In this document: positions 9,490-21,330 of the stretch, piece after piece
Layout of the letters: each line of letters starts with the position of its first letter
Numbering within the stretch: position 1 is the first letter of the stretch
DNA from: Coriaria nepalensis
Lineage: Eukaryota > Streptophyta > Magnoliopsida > Cucurbitales > Coriariaceae
Length of the DNA stretch: 64,000 nt
NCBI GenBank assembly: GCA_027186245.1
Contig: CP114483.1
Span: 30,696,642 to 30,760,641, forward strand
Reading direction: 5' to 3'
The notes under the pieces: model-generated
Told to the model about the DNA's origin: nothing
Databases searched by the model: none
Seen by the model: the letters and a program-made list of their open reading frames with translations, nothing else
Position numbers and translations under genes: made by a program

Positions 9490-10990
9490 CACCCCCTACA
9501 GCTTGACCTAGGGGTACCACATGCTTTAGCCCGATATCCATCCCCTCAAAATTTTTTGGAAACTCGATATCCATGCCAAGGACGGCTAGCTTAACGAACT
9601 CTTGTTTGGGTAAAGTGATAAGAACTCTGCGGTTTCCCAAACGCTTGAACCGAGATAAGAATGCCTCAACCAACTCCTCTATTCATTGGGACAAACAAGA
9701 CAAGTCGACTATTGTAACCTTGGATTGCTATGGTAAAATAGTGTATGGAAATATTGTTCCATATCCTGCCAAGTCTTAATAGAATTGGGCCACACCCTGC
9801 TATACCAAACGAAAGCCTGCCCTGTTAAGGAGTTGGCAAAGAGACAGATTTATAGTCTGTCATTGCCTCCAACCTCTCCGTATTGAATGGTAAAAGAGCT
9901 GATGTGTTCTACACTTGATTGATTAGGGTCATCCTTAGAGAATAGAGTGAAATCCGAGACTTAATATCTACGAGGAAATGTTTCCCATTCAATCTGCTTG
10001 AGAGAAAGTTTGTGGTACATCAGCTTCCCAATCAACCTCTTCGAGATAAGGTTTGTCATAGATATTATGTATAATATTATATACTTGGTCTTGGTCTACC
10101 ACCAGCTGCACGAGCAGAGCCGATTGCCATATTAGATAGGAGCGTCCATCCATGGCTAGCCAACCTTATGGCATTTCATAGGCGGTATGTTGATAGCAGT
10201 CGTTGGTTCTCCGTACATTGGTCATACCTATGGCTGAAGTAGTGGATTTAGCTGGACAGCCACAATTGGGCCTCTATCCCCCCTAATTAGGTGTCTAGGG
10301 GGCAATAGCCACCGATTAGCCTGCTGCAGTTGTCTTGTAGCCTTCTATGGAGATCTAATAGGCTTTGATGGATAGTCTGTACACATAGGTGATGTTATTA
10401 GCTGATTGGCGAAGGTAGATTTTTGGACGAACTGCTGATGTCACGGGGAATTGAGTGGGAATATTCAACCAGCTTCACCCCCCCCCCCTCCCCACAACAA
10501 TCTTTATATTGTCTAGACATCTCCTGATATTCAAGATCATTCTTACATAGTAAGTTCATGTTTAGGGTCTCAAAGCATTCGACCATCTAAGCTAGATCTA
10601 CCGCTTCCCGATGGTAGGCTTTGGCCATCTACTTAATAAGTCGAGTGATCAAGGCATCGGTAGAACTTTGGGTCAAGCTACCTTAGTAAATTACTCACGC
10701 AAGTCGGACAATAGATGATTGAGTGGTATAACTGGCCGGATTGGGCGATTGTCCATATTTGTTGTCATGCTCGGCCTAATGGCCTTCCAAGTCGGCTGGT
10801 AGGTCATCCGAATAGCGTATGTTCATCTTTACCAGATAGCCCTCCAGCTCGAGCCTCTCTTGCACAAGGCTAGAAGGCTGGTGAGTAGGCGGAAATTTCA
10901 AATGATCACGCTCCCGACCTTTGCCGAGGCTTTGACTACGCAAATGACATGTAGACATCATAACGGTAAGTCTAATTGGGCATGCCAATT
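9490..10990 (-). pseudogene. Ty3/gypsy gag (retrotransposon gag), Tat-like element
   Basis: Minus-strand frames give HISSFTIQYGEVGGNDRL, SLTGQAFVWYSRVWPNSIKT, WQDMEQYFHTLFY and, at 9476-9673, FLSRFKRLGNRRVLITLPKQ plus FVKLAVLGMDIEFPKNFEGM. This is the plant gypsy gag core that forms the virus-like particle. Upstream pieces at 10398-10586 and 10776-10988 (PADLEGH) are less certain and could be the gag N-terminus or an extra upstream ORF. Stops and frameshifts break it. It shares strand and order with the pol at 3925-6797. Confidence 0.75.
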
Positions 10991-10999
10991 TGTTAACAT

Positions 11000-12340
11000 T
11001 TGTGGCGGAAAGTTTTTTATTCTAAGAAAGTGAATTGGGTAGAGAGATATTGCTTAATGGAAGAGCCAAACAAGATAAAGGGTTTGGAGACCTAGCTCGA
11101 TAAGAGTTAAAATCCAAGTGAGTTGTGTTGTCCTATTTAGGTATATGCAAGCATGCTAGAAGTATGAAGCTACTTCAAACTAAGTTAATTCTACTCCTAA
11201 ATAGATGATAAAATAAATAGCAAGGCCGAATTAACGATAGTTGTTGGCAAAAACAATAAAGGATAAGATCGAATTATGGCTACGTGTTTGGCATAAAAAT
11301 TAAAACAACATTGACACCTCAAGCAATCAACATACAACTAGTCATTAATATCTTTTGAAAACGTATCCCATGTTGTAGGTGAGGTTTGTACTTACCTGAT
11401 GTTCGAGGTTTGTACTTACCTGATGTCCGACTTATTTTGGAAGATTTTCATATATTAAAAAAATATCATTAAAAATTGTTAAATAATAAAAACTAACTAT
11501 AAATCAAAACTAAGACTAATTACCTAGAAGGCAAGTAGAAAACTGAGTAAGTCCCACTGAACAACCAATTTTTCTCTATTTGCAGCTTTTATAGACTTCT
11601 CCATGAGGTCATCCCTCTTAATGCTTTGTACAGTTCTCTCATGAACTATTTTACCCTAAGAATGATTATTGAAGAACTCCATATCCAAAACTATATATAT
11701 ATATATTGACGTGGTATTTTATGAGACTCTCTTAAGCCTAAAAAAACAACCACCAAAAAGTAAAGAAGCTCTAACTTCACATGTAAATCATTTATCTTTA
11801 CTGTTTGATCAACATCTCGATTATGCCGTTTCTTAGTTTTACTCACAATATTTTCAAAAATATCTATAAGCTGACCACATGTAATATTTATTGTTTCCTT
11901 CAAACCATTAATACCATATATCAGCATTTTTCCTGACTTAGACCGCTAAAGAGACATGTATTTTATGACAACTCAATCCAGTAATAAAGAACAAATTATT
12001 TTATTGAATAACGAAAAGGTTGACCATTTATAATATACCGTGTCTCATTTTTTTTTATTGAGTTTAACAGAAAATCAAAGAATTAACTATTTAGGCAAAG
12101 AATATAAGCCCCTCACAACTTTTAAGAAATGTCTGAAATATGACTTATTAAATATTTCTAACTCTTTGTAATTAAACTTTCTCTTAATCCTACCAAAAAT
12201 ATAGTGCAATTTTGTTCTACCAGTGATGGACGATGAAAACTGTTCCTCCGATTTAAGAACGGTAGAAAGTCTAACCGAATGAAAAGAAACAATAAAAAGA
12301 AGTAGAATTTTACAAAAAAAGAATTGGTCTGAGATGTTAG
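11000..12340. other. No gene; spacer with a 24-bp duplication
   Basis: AT-rich sequence with no convincing coding frame. The segment 'gaggtttgtacttacctgat' occurs at 11381 and again at 11405. Part of it is similar in reverse complement to 59930-59960 ('gtacaaacctcacctccaac'), so a dispersed repeat, perhaps an LTR, may be present. A TA microsatellite lies at 11693-11706. Confidence 0.5.
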
Positions 12341-12545
12341 TCTGAGATGTAGAGACCGATGTGAGATGTCAATTTATGCATCTCACATGTCGGTCTGGCT
12401 GACATTTGAAAGACTAACATATGAGATGTCAGTTTGTGCACATGTTGGTCTGGCCAACATTTGAGACTCTAGACCAACATGTGAGATGTCGATCTGAAAT
12501 GCACACACCAACATCATATCTATCAGTCTATGCATCTCAGATAGA
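12340..12545. repeat. 60-bp tandem repeat with internal inverted symmetry
   Basis: The motif 'tgagatgtc' recurs at 12362, 12422 and 12482, an exact 60-bp step, each followed by related sequence ('atttatgca', 'agtttgtgca') and 'catgt(c/t)ggtctggc'. The motif 'gagatg(t)' is answered by 'catctca' nearby and 'agaccaacatg' by 'catgttggtct', so single strands could form hairpins. No coding function seen. Confidence 0.75.
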
Positions 12546-13149
12546 CTGACCTCTAGATCCAGATTTACATCCATAGCTCAAACTTAAATTTAAACTCCAA
12601 ATCATATAGCAATTTCTTCAAATTCAAAACATATCGTCTCAGTTTCATATTCTCCGGACCATTTATCCTCCATGGCTACCGAGTGAGATGAGAATGAAGC
12701 TGCCGAGTGAGTGAGAAGAGAATGAGAGCGTGAGAGAGAAGAGGAGGGAAATAGATATTGGTTAGGGTGAAACGAAAGAGAGAAGAATAGATGTTAATTT
12801 GGATTTTGGTAATTTAGGGATGAGTATATATCGATAAGTTATGCGAAAGTTAATCAGTAATTTTATATTTTTAATTTTTTTTAATTTCAAAAAGATAAAA
12901 AGCAAAAAAAAAAGAGAGTGAAAGATATTTAACGAAAAAAGAATATTACGAAAAAATAATTTTTAAAATAATCTCTTTAATCGTTATCTATTTACAAAAA
13001 ATATTAAACTACTGGCAGAAGTAAAAAAAATCTTATTTTATAAGTATAAAAAATAAAAGAATTAATCATTATTATAAATAAATAATTTCAGAAAAATCGA
13101 ATTACAAACTAATTACAGGAATAATTAACCTTCAAAAAACGAACGCTGA
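12546..13149. other. No gene seen; AT-rich spacer with a GA-rich patch
   Basis: A purine-rich patch (12680-12790) precedes A/T-rich low-complexity sequence. No homology to known proteins is visible. Confidence 0.4.
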
Positions 13150-13317
13150 AAACAAAATTAAAACCAAGCCCATTTCCACTAAACATTGACCCCACCAAAG
13201 TGGGGGTTGCATTCCTGTCTCTCTAACTTTCTCTCCTCTCCATTTCTTTCTGCAACTCTGCGACAAGTCGACAACCTCTGAAGAAGTCCAAGTCTTAGCC
13301 ACATCTATCTTCTCAAG
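13150..13317 (+). other. Possible 5' UTR exon of the PXN-like gene
   Basis: A CT-rich, leader-like stretch ends at 'tctcaag' followed by 'gttta' (possible donor after 13317). About 3.3 kb later 'tttccttccag' (ending 16615) is a good acceptor just upstream of the carrier start codon, which would leave a second untranslated segment at 16616-16699. The intervening sequence is T-rich and contains no long open frame, as expected for an intron. This is inference only; there is no transcript evidence. Confidence 0.3.
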
Positions 13318-14325
13318 GTTTAGGGTCATTTCTTTTTCCTTCATTTTGAACATGCATAATCCCTACTAGTTATTTCTTCTAATTCCGTCATTACAATTCA
13401 ATTTCAGCCATATTATTTTTGGATATGGTGTTGTTTCGGAACTTGCCTTGTGAAATATACTTTTCTGTCTTATTCAATACCTAGCATTTTGTTTCAAATT
13501 ATTTGAGTACAAGTTAGACAACAATTTGCCTCTAAATTGAATTCTTGGGGAAACTATTCTGAAGTGGAATTCTAAGGCTGTAATTGATATTATAATCAAC
13601 TAGCCTGTTGTAAAATCTTGGACAAAATCCAAATATGGTAGAAGTTTGTGGTACAATAAGAGGATTAATGGATAGGACGTGAAGTGGGAAAACCGTGGTT
13701 TATTTCGTTACCGATTGCATGAATTTGGGATCTCAAAGTGAATCTTAGTTATATGTTATGGAGATTGATTCTTTAGGCTACTTTTTTTTTTTTTTTTTAC
13801 ATTTCAATTTAGTATGACCCTTTGGAGACCAGTAAAAAAAAAATGAATACGACCCAAGTAGTAAACTTGTTAAATTTAGGGCGTCAAAAGACTCTTAACC
13901 GAGCGCCCAATGACCTTCCATTCCCTGCAACAGTCGGCCACTAGAAATATCACAAATGGACCTCTTGTCTATGTTAGGAGAAATCTGAAGCAGAGTCAAG
14001 CAAGACCAGGATAACCCAAATTCCATTCCACCTAAAGATTGGCCCACTCGTTTTTTTCTAATGGATTTGGAGATTGAACATTAATCCATGGGAGTTAAAT
14101 TGAGTCAGACCTTACATCGGCTCTTAGCTGGAGTTTTTGTTCTACGGTTGTAGCTGTATAAATTATTTCAGCTTTACTTGTGAGCTTATCTAAATAATCT
14201 TTGGTAGTTACTGTAGTGTTATAGTTGATTTAGATATGGTACAGTTAAATGCTAATTCAATTTTAGTATTGAGATTATAGTTATTTTTGTCTCGAATCTT
14301 GAAAGAGTGATAATCTGATTGAGAT
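13318..14325. other. No gene seen; possible 5' UTR intron
   Basis: T-rich spacer without coding potential. It includes a T run at 13782-13799 and ends where LINE-derived sequence starts. Confidence 0.35.
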
Positions 14326-14957
14326 CGATGACAGGGAGGTCTCAGAGTGTGAAACTTTCGTTATTTATGATCTATTATCCAAAAGACTGAGGACATTCTA
14401 TGAGATATAGACTATAGGATTAAAGCAGGTTGGATGAAATGGAGGATGAGGTCAGGAGTCTTATGCAATAGAAGGACCCCCGCGAGGTTGAAAGGAAAGT
14501 GTTACAAGACAATTATTCGAACATATATGCTATATGGATTGGAGTGTTGGGCTACTACGGGACAATATATGCATAAGAAGGTGGTAGCAGAGATGCGTAC
14601 CCTAAGATGGATGTGTGGTAAAACATGCTAGAATAAAATTAGGAATGATAGGATTAGGAGTTATTTAAGTATAGCCCGGATAGAGGACAAAATTAGGGAG
14701 AGATGTATAATATGGTTTGGTTATATGCAGAGGGGACCAAACACGGCTCCAATTCAACAAAGTTTAGATTAGGTAAGAAGTGGGCGTAGACGGAGGGGTA
14801 GGCCGTTGAAAACTTGGATGAAGGTAGTTAAAGAAGACATCCTAGATCTTGAATTAGGCGAAATTATGTGGGAATATCGCTTAGCTTAGAGAACTAATAT
14901 TCGTGTAGCTGACCCCAAAAATAATGGGAGTAGGCTTTAATGATGATGATGATGAAT
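14326..14957 (+). mobile_element. LINE 3' end (RTE-type), degenerate
   Basis: The frame 14434-14631 reads MKWRMRSGVLCNRRTPARLK, YKTIIRTYMLYGLECWATTG and VAEMRTLRWMCGKTC. It continues past stops with IRERCIIWFGYMQRGP, GRRRRGRPLKTWMKVVKEDI and RVADPKNNGSRL. This is the conserved C-terminal end of the reverse transcriptase of plant RTE-like LINEs. The element finishes with a TGA repeat (tgatgatgatgatga, about 14940-14955), the usual tail of this group. Everything upstream of the last roughly 200 codons is missing (5' truncation), which is common for LINE insertions. Confidence 0.85.
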
Positions 14958-16699
14958 ATTGTGGGAGGAACTATGTTACTCCGAAGAATATTTATTGTCA
15001 TATGATTATAGGATGACATTGATAATTAAAAGTCTAGATGCGAAGTATGGCTGTCGGGAAATGACCAGGAAAACTAACAATTGAGTTCGGTTTTGGTTAC
15101 TGGTTACGAAGAATGTAAATGTTTGGTGACTTTCATTTAAAATTTCTTTGATATTACGACAGTTTATTGATGTGGAATCATTGTTAAGATGGCATTTGCC
15201 ATCATTTGTTTGAATGTAGAATCTACTGTTCCAACAGTGTACGAGTCTCTGAATCTATCATATTATTTGGTTAAGCTTACAATATTTAGAGCATTCCTAA
15301 TATTCTTGTTCATTATTGCATGTTGTTCGTGTCTAGTATCATCGGAGGTGCTTTTGTCGATGCTTACTGTATCATGAATTGCTTGAAATTCCTCTGACAA
15401 TACTGTGAGTTGATAACCTAGTATATTTTATTTGCAATGGTTTGAAATTTTAATGCTGGCATGTGGGATGTTTAAAATGACATTTGGATTTGCAATGAAC
15501 GATTCTGTGTTGAACATGGTTGTTTAAGAATGATCTGAGATTTTTTTTCTTCCTGTTGTTTATTTCTTGGCTTTCTAGCACTAGTGCATGCTCTATGGGC
15601 ATAATGGATATTGGATATTGGTGAACTATATGAACACTATGTTGAAATTTTGATTCTATGGTTATTCATATGCCTGTGTGGATGTTTACTTAAATACTGA
15701 ATTTGAACATTGTTAATGAGATGAAGATGACTGGAATCCCATCTCATCAGATAGGAGATATGAGTTTCCTACTTATTAGGTCTATATTATATGATTTGTG
15801 GGGAAACGGCTACAGGTTGAAGTGGAGCTACCCATTGAAGAAAAAGCTAGCCATTGTGGCAGAGCTGCTCATTAAGGAAAGGTTCTGTATGATATGGCCA
15901 TAGTATAAATCTTTTTGATAAACGTATGATGCGATCAGGTCTAGTTTATTGCTCTAAATTAGAGGCACTATGTTATCGATTGCATGTTGGAATCTGCACT
16001 ATTGTTAGTAAGGTTCTGTTTATTTTTGGTTCAGTAAAATAATAACGATCTAAGGATTGTGAGAGTTATCAATTGCAGGTTTGGATAATATCAATTTTAA
16101 TATGTATGCTAGGGATCTCTTGATACTAGATCTCACGATGGTCATGTTCCTGGGATACTGGGTCACGATCAAATTGGTATCAAAATTTAGGTTGTGATTT
16201 CTGGAATTACATGGAAGTCAGCTTAGAAGAACTTAGAGGTATGGAATCACTTTGGTGTAACATACAGAGGGATAGTCTAAGAGAAGTTTCCAAACATAAT
16301 GAATTGCAGTAATTAAAAAGAGGTTGTTTGTTTTATGCTATCATACAATGTTAAGATTTAAGATATTAGGGCATAGACAGAACAATGTATCTCAGACATC
16401 GAAAACAGTAATACATAAATTGAAACATTCTGTTTGGATAATAATGAGTTAAAAGTCACAAATTGGTATTTGAAATGGTTACCCATGTGCTTCCTTCTCA
16501 TATGGTCGACCACACATGCCGTGCCACCATGTTTTGTAATGTTGTGTTTGTAATCATCAAACTATGAGAATGAAGAGTCTAATGGTGAATTTTGGAATCG
16601 GGGATTTCCTTCCAGGTTTTGGATCAGTCAAGGCGGACCTATAAAGGCAAATAGGGGGGAAGTTAAAGAGTACGGAAAAGAGAGAGGCCTAAGCCAAAT
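14958..16699. other. No gene; upstream region of the PXN-like gene
   Basis: T-rich sequence with short open frames lacking any protein signature. A candidate intron acceptor 'tttccttccag' ends at 16615, and 16616-16699 looks like untranslated leader. Confidence 0.45.
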
Positions 16700-19555
16700 A
16701 TGTCCAATGCTGTTGCGAATGGACTTGCCGGAGCCGGTGGAGGTATCATTGCTCAAATCTTAACTTATCCTCTTCAAACGGTATTAACATTTCCTACCTG
16801 TTTATATCATATTTCATACGTTCCACTATAAATGTTAAGTTCTTTCCTTTTTTCCCCTCTTTTTATTCATCATCATTTTATTACATGATTTTAGGTTAAT
16901 ACGCGGCAACAAACTGAAAGAATCGCCAAGAAGTCCTTGATCAATTCACAAGAGAACCTAGCTTCTCCTAAACGCCAAGGGACTCTTCTTCAAATCCTGG
17001 AGGTTATTGTTTATCTCGAATTTGAACTGAAAAACCCAGTGAAACTGCTAATTTATACATCATTTTTTTTACTTCCGTTAATCTATTACTAAGGGATAGG
17101 TAGAATTTTGTAAAACTAGATAGGAATGATTGTTTTTTACTGATCCTCAGGTCATAAGAAATGAAGGTTGGGGAGGACTTTATAGTGGGCTTAAGCCCTC
17201 TCTTCTTGGTACTGCTGCTTCACAGGTGTTTATATTTTCTTCTGAAAACACTACTAATTTCTATCATCATTCCTTTTAATCATTGCTCCTGACCTTTTTT
17301 TTAAAAAAAAATTGGTATGATTGTCTGTTTCGCAGGGAATCTATTACTACTTTTATCAGGTGTTCAAAAACAGGGCTGAGGCCATTGCAACTGCTCGTAG
17401 AAATAGTGGCCATGGGGATGGAACTGTTGGCATGTTTTCTTGGCTTGTTGTGGCAGCTATCGCCGGGTAAGAATCCAACAATCTATGACCGATATCATTG
17501 ACATCTTTGGTAATAATGAAAAATTTAGGGAGGTCATATGTTGATATAAGAACATCATCAAAAGCTATTGCGAGGATTTAATAAAAATCTGAAATTCTTG
17601 TTCTGCAGTTCCCTGAATGTGTTGCTGACAAATCCTATATGGGTTCTAGTAACACGTATGCAGGTGCCTCTTCTTTAATCCAAAACCAGGCATATTAGTT
17701 ATGTTAACTAGTCCTTTAGCCCACACAATGCGCGGGATCAAACAAAACTTATAAAAATCTATTTGATATAATTTTTTTTATATATATGTAATTATTTTTT
17801 CAAAATATAGATAAAAGAGGAAAAAATGACTTGAGTAATAGTTTTTTTTTATTTTTATTTTTTATTTTATTTTATTTTATTATTATTATTATTTTTTTAT
17901 TACTATTTTTTTTTTTTAAAAGCTTCATATTGATTTTATTTTGATTTCTTGGAAGAGGACCTTGAAGGTTAAAAGTAGCTTACTCTTTTTCGCTCATTTT
18001 CTTATTCAAAATATTGGTTTAGACACATACTCAAGCAGAAAGAAAAGTTATGGAGCAACAGAGGGAAACTCTATTACAACAAGCTTCTGAAAGTGGCTTG
18101 ACAGGATCATCTTTGCAAGACAAACTAGATGAACTTGATTCGATAAAACCTCGTGCTTATGGAACTTTATATGCGGTTTGTATCTTTTCCAAATTCATCT
18201 TTCTTTTCTGGTCATAGTTATGTCTACCTACTGCATTGTCCTGTAAAATGTTGGTGATTCTGTAAGGCTTTAAATCATTGATCAATTCAGTTCTTTTTAA
18301 TTATGTGCAGGTATGTGAGGTCTATAATGAAGCTGGAGTTGCCGGATTTTGGAAAGGCATTGTTCCAACCCTTATTATGGTTAGCTATAGTTGTCCATTT
18401 TTTGTACTTGAAATTTTGTATCATATGCGACTAAGTATGAAGTTGATATTGTTGCCACTTGTCAGGTGTGCAATCCATCAATCCAATTTATGATTTATGA
18501 GACCTCATTAAAGCGTTTAAAGGCAAAACGTTCGGCCAATAAGCATGGATCAAAAAATGTGACTGCTTTGGAGGTATAATATCGTCGTTAGTACAGCACT
18601 GAAGGCTATGACTCCTTTTAGGTTTCTATTCTTCAGTAGAAAACTGTCCACTTAAGAGTTGGTTTGTATATAACTGCTTATAAATGGATATGTTAAAATT
18701 GGTGAACTAATTTTCTTTCGTTTCCCCCTGCATATTTTCACAATAATCGTGAGCAGGTGTTTCTATTAGGCGCGGTTGCCAAACTGGGAGCAACTGTTAC
18801 AACTTATCCTCTATTAGTAGTCAAGGTAAAAGTGTCTTACTTGCATTAACAGCTAATTATGAGATGGTAGTTCAGTGGTAGCACTTTTGGGATCTAAGAG
18901 GTCTTGGGTTTGAGTCATACAAGGGAAAAATAGGGAAGCCTATAACGATCCTCTTTTCAAAGAAAGAAAAAAATAGGAATTTGCATTTACTAAAAATCGA
19001 CTTCATCCATTGAAACATTTAAATTGATCATTCTTGACCTCAATCGTATGCAACATAATGTAATTGTACTACTTATAAACTTAATGAACTTGTCTTCATC
19101 TCTTTTATGCCTATGCAGTCCAGGCTTCAGGCGAAGCAAGAGATAGGCAGGAATATATCTTTGAGATACTCAGGTTTGATCTTAATTCCCTAAAATAGGT
19201 TCCTATGATTTCCTCATCTTCATTCTTTTTCCCAACTGTACTAATCTTGGCTTGTAGTAAACTTGTTTTATTATTGTTTGATATTGCTTATCAATAATCT
19301 CTTCCATGACAAGTTTTGGTTCCATCTCCATCTCTTATATAACCATTCCAAATATCCTACGCAGGTACTCTTGATGCAATAATTAAGATGATCCGGTATG
19401 AAGGATTACCCGGGTTTTACAAGGGGATGAGTACGAAAATAGTTCAAAGTGTTTTTGCGGCATCTGTATTATTCATGGTAAAGGAAGAGCTGGTCAAGGT
19501 TTATATGATACTGGCAAATAAGAGGCAAAACCTTATTTTGAGGCCATCCAAGTGA
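16700..19555 (+). CDS. PXN: Peroxisomal NAD carrier (mitochondrial-carrier family, PXN-like), 11 exons
   Basis: Exons: 16700-16780, 16895-17002, 17151-17225, 17336-17466, 17609-17663, 18023-18175, 18311-18379, 18466-18573, 18757-18825, 19119-19173 and 19365-19555. All introns are GT...AG, and the 1095 nt join in frame to 364 residues plus stop. Three carrier repeats are visible: YPLQTVNTRQQ (Pro24), NPIWVLVTRMQ (Pro141) and YPLLVVKSRLQ (Pro278), six membrane helices in all. Degenerate carrier signatures such as these, with a Trp in the second, are typical of the peroxisomal PMP34/PXN branch. Also matching that branch are AASQGIYYYFYQVFKNRAEA and GAVAKLGATVTTYPL. Exon 6 (residues 151-201) is a charged Gln/Glu-rich loop longer than I expect. 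PXN proteins import NAD into peroxisomes in exchange for AMP or related nucleotides, supporting beta-oxidation. Substrate is inferred from family. Confidence 0.93.
17760..17945. repeat. T-rich low-complexity tract in intron 5 of the PXN-like gene
   Basis: Runs of T with ATT and TTTTA repeats fill much of the intron between exons 5 and 6. It has no coding content and is probably replication slippage sequence. Confidence 0.6.
18851..18980 (+). mobile_element. tRNA-derived SINE-like insert in intron 9 of the PXN-like gene
   Basis: TAGTTCAGTGG (18868-18878) matches a tRNA box A, and GGTTTGAGTCA (18907-18917) resembles box B, at tRNA-like spacing. An A-rich tail (aaagaaagaaaaaaa) follows. The segment is bracketed by 'ttgcattaac' (18841-18850) and 'ttgcatttac' (18981-18990), a 9-of-10 match that would fit a target-site duplication. 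It is too diverged to be a functional tRNA. Same strand as the host gene. Confidence 0.6.
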
Positions 19556-20440
19556 CTGCTTCCAGTATTAGAGGTACAGGCTATATTGGGGTGGTTTCAC
19601 TCCCTTTGTAGAACCAATATAGTGTGAAAATTTACAGCTGAATACTGTATTGAGCTGTTGATGTATATCTATAATACCTTGAGCTGAGTCTACCCAAATG
19701 TAAAGTAGACATGTAATGAAATATCCTTGCGTTCTTGTAAACAGAGTAATCCAACTTTAATTGAGTAAAAGAGCAACCTCTAGCAAAGTGGTACACACTT
19801 CTGAAAATCGTTTCTTTGATGCTTAATCAAAAGAGCATGCTCTGGCAATCCCTTTGAACGGCACCTTTTTCAACTAAGACTAGTTCTGGGTAATATTATA
19901 AATCTGATATTCTATTTTAATACTTTAAACACGATATATTCCATTATACATACTAATATCTTAAATATTCCGCTCCTAAAATTGAAAGGTCAGTCAACTA
20001 TCTGAAAAAAAAATAATACTTTTCTAGATTAGGGTTGAAGTAATTGGAAGGGCAAATTTTGAGGTGCATTTAATCTATTGTGGATCGAGTGATTAGAATA
20101 ATATACAGACCCGATATGATATGTCGAGCTGACATTAGACTGAATTTATCAAAAAATTCCTCAATTGGAAGTACTAAGTATAGATTGAATGTCTGATGAA
20201 CGCTCATAGTCGTAGACTCGTGAGAAAGGAATGATTTTGTGAAGAAATGTCGAAGAACTTTCAAAGAAGAAATGCCAAAGAAGAAGAAATTAATTACTAG
20301 AGAGTAATGCTAAAGAGAGGCATTGTAATAAATTAATTAACAAAACTGAAGTTGGAAGATATTTGAATGAAAATTTTAATTCTCGAAACTCCTATTTTAA
20401 ATCCAGTAATTCCCGATTTTAATTTATATTTTAATTTTCC
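19556..20440. other. 3' UTR of the PXN-like gene, then spacer
   Basis: The sequence after the stop to about 19750 looks like a 3' UTR, with T-rich and 'taatgaaat' segments near 19715. The remainder is AT-rich with no supported gene. Confidence 0.5.
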
Positions 20441-21330
20441 AATATTGAGGGCAATTCATCTATTCAGTTTCTTCCTTCTTCTTCCAACCTATTTTTCAGC
20501 AGGTTCTTGATGACTTTATTAACAGCTTTTGCCTAGCTATTTGCAGATGATATGGAAAAGAAGTAAAGTGCATAATCTTTAGATCAATATTCCAAATTTA
20601 GAATTGTAGAATTGCCTTTCATTATCTATGACGATGCTCTGTGGCACATTGAATATACACACGATGTTCTTCCAAAAAACTCAGTCGTCGTAGCCTTCGT
20701 AATCAATGTCAAGGGCTCGACCTCGATCCACTTGGTTAAGTAGTCAATAGCTACCACCGCATACTTCTTCTACTTCGTCCCTTGTGCCAAAGGTCCAAGA
20801 GATCTATCCCTAATCTGGTAAAGGGTCATGGGCTGCAGATCGAGCTTAATTCAACCGGTAGTTTTATGGGGATACCGGCATGAACTTGACAGTCTCTACA
20901 CTGACTGCGATGATACTTGGCATCTCTCCTCATCGTAGGCTAGAAGTATCCTTGCTTCATTAGTTTTTTAACGATTGTCAACCCATCTGAGTGGCTCCCG
21001 CACACTCCTTCATGGATCTCCCTTAGCAACAACTCCTTCTCATTTTCAGCGACGCACCTCAGCATAGGTTGTGAATACCCTCTTCAGAACAACACATCCC
21101 CTACCATTACACACCTCGTTGATTGGGTTCTGACCCTTCTAGCCTTTCTCCGTGACATGGGTAATTCCTCCTTTATCAACTATTTTTTTATAGCTCCTAT
21201 CCACCCGTCATTTTCCAGAGTCATTACAATCTCTTTTGTTGAGATGCTAGACGTATTCAAATATCTCTTCATCGCCTCAGAAGACAGTAAGGCAATATAT
21301 TGATTGCTAGGCGTATTCAGATGCTAAGGG
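20440..21330 (-). pseudogene. Ty3/gypsy (Tat-type) integrase fragment
   Basis: Minus-strand reading gives KYAVVAIDYLTKWIEVEPLT, then TKATTTEFFWKNIVCIF and VPQSIVIDNERQFYNSKFG, the integrase core with its Asp. Upstream (higher coordinates) residues fit the zinc-binding N-terminal domain and the end of the second RNase H. The sequence around 20490-20790 parallels 4380-4720 at lower identity, so this is a second, more decayed copy of the same lineage. Short direct repeats sit at its upper end: 'aaggcaatatattgattg' at 21289 and 21409. Confidence 0.75.

Larger units (their letters stand above)
1000..10990 (-). mobile_element. Degenerate Ty3/gypsy retrotransposon, Tat-type, split by a copia insert
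   Basis: Read on the minus strand, the order is gag (10990 to 9490), a foreign copia segment (about 9480 to 6798), reverse transcriptase, RNase H, a second RNase H and integrase (6797 to 3925), a tandem-repeat region (3900 to 3420), an ORF on the opposite strand (1390-3190) and another tandem repeat (1315-1050). The tandem RNase H domains plus an antisense ORF downstream of pol are hallmarks of the Tat group of plant gypsy elements. Protease and the N-terminal part of reverse transcriptase are missing, and every frame has stops, so it is dead. That gag and pol belong to one element is inferred from shared strand, order and lineage; outer ends and LTRs were not identified. Confidence 0.6.

Noticed and set aside
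9246..9506. Overlapping open frames on both strands
   Set aside because: Produced by a GC-rich imperfect repeat in the copia leader, not by a gene.
10478..10497. C-rich run (possible quadruplex or i-motif)
   Set aside because: A single homopolymer-like run without the four-tract arrangement needed.
18868..18930. tRNA gene
   Set aside because: Box A and B-like motifs are present but no cloverleaf arms or acceptor stem can be paired; a SINE head fits better.
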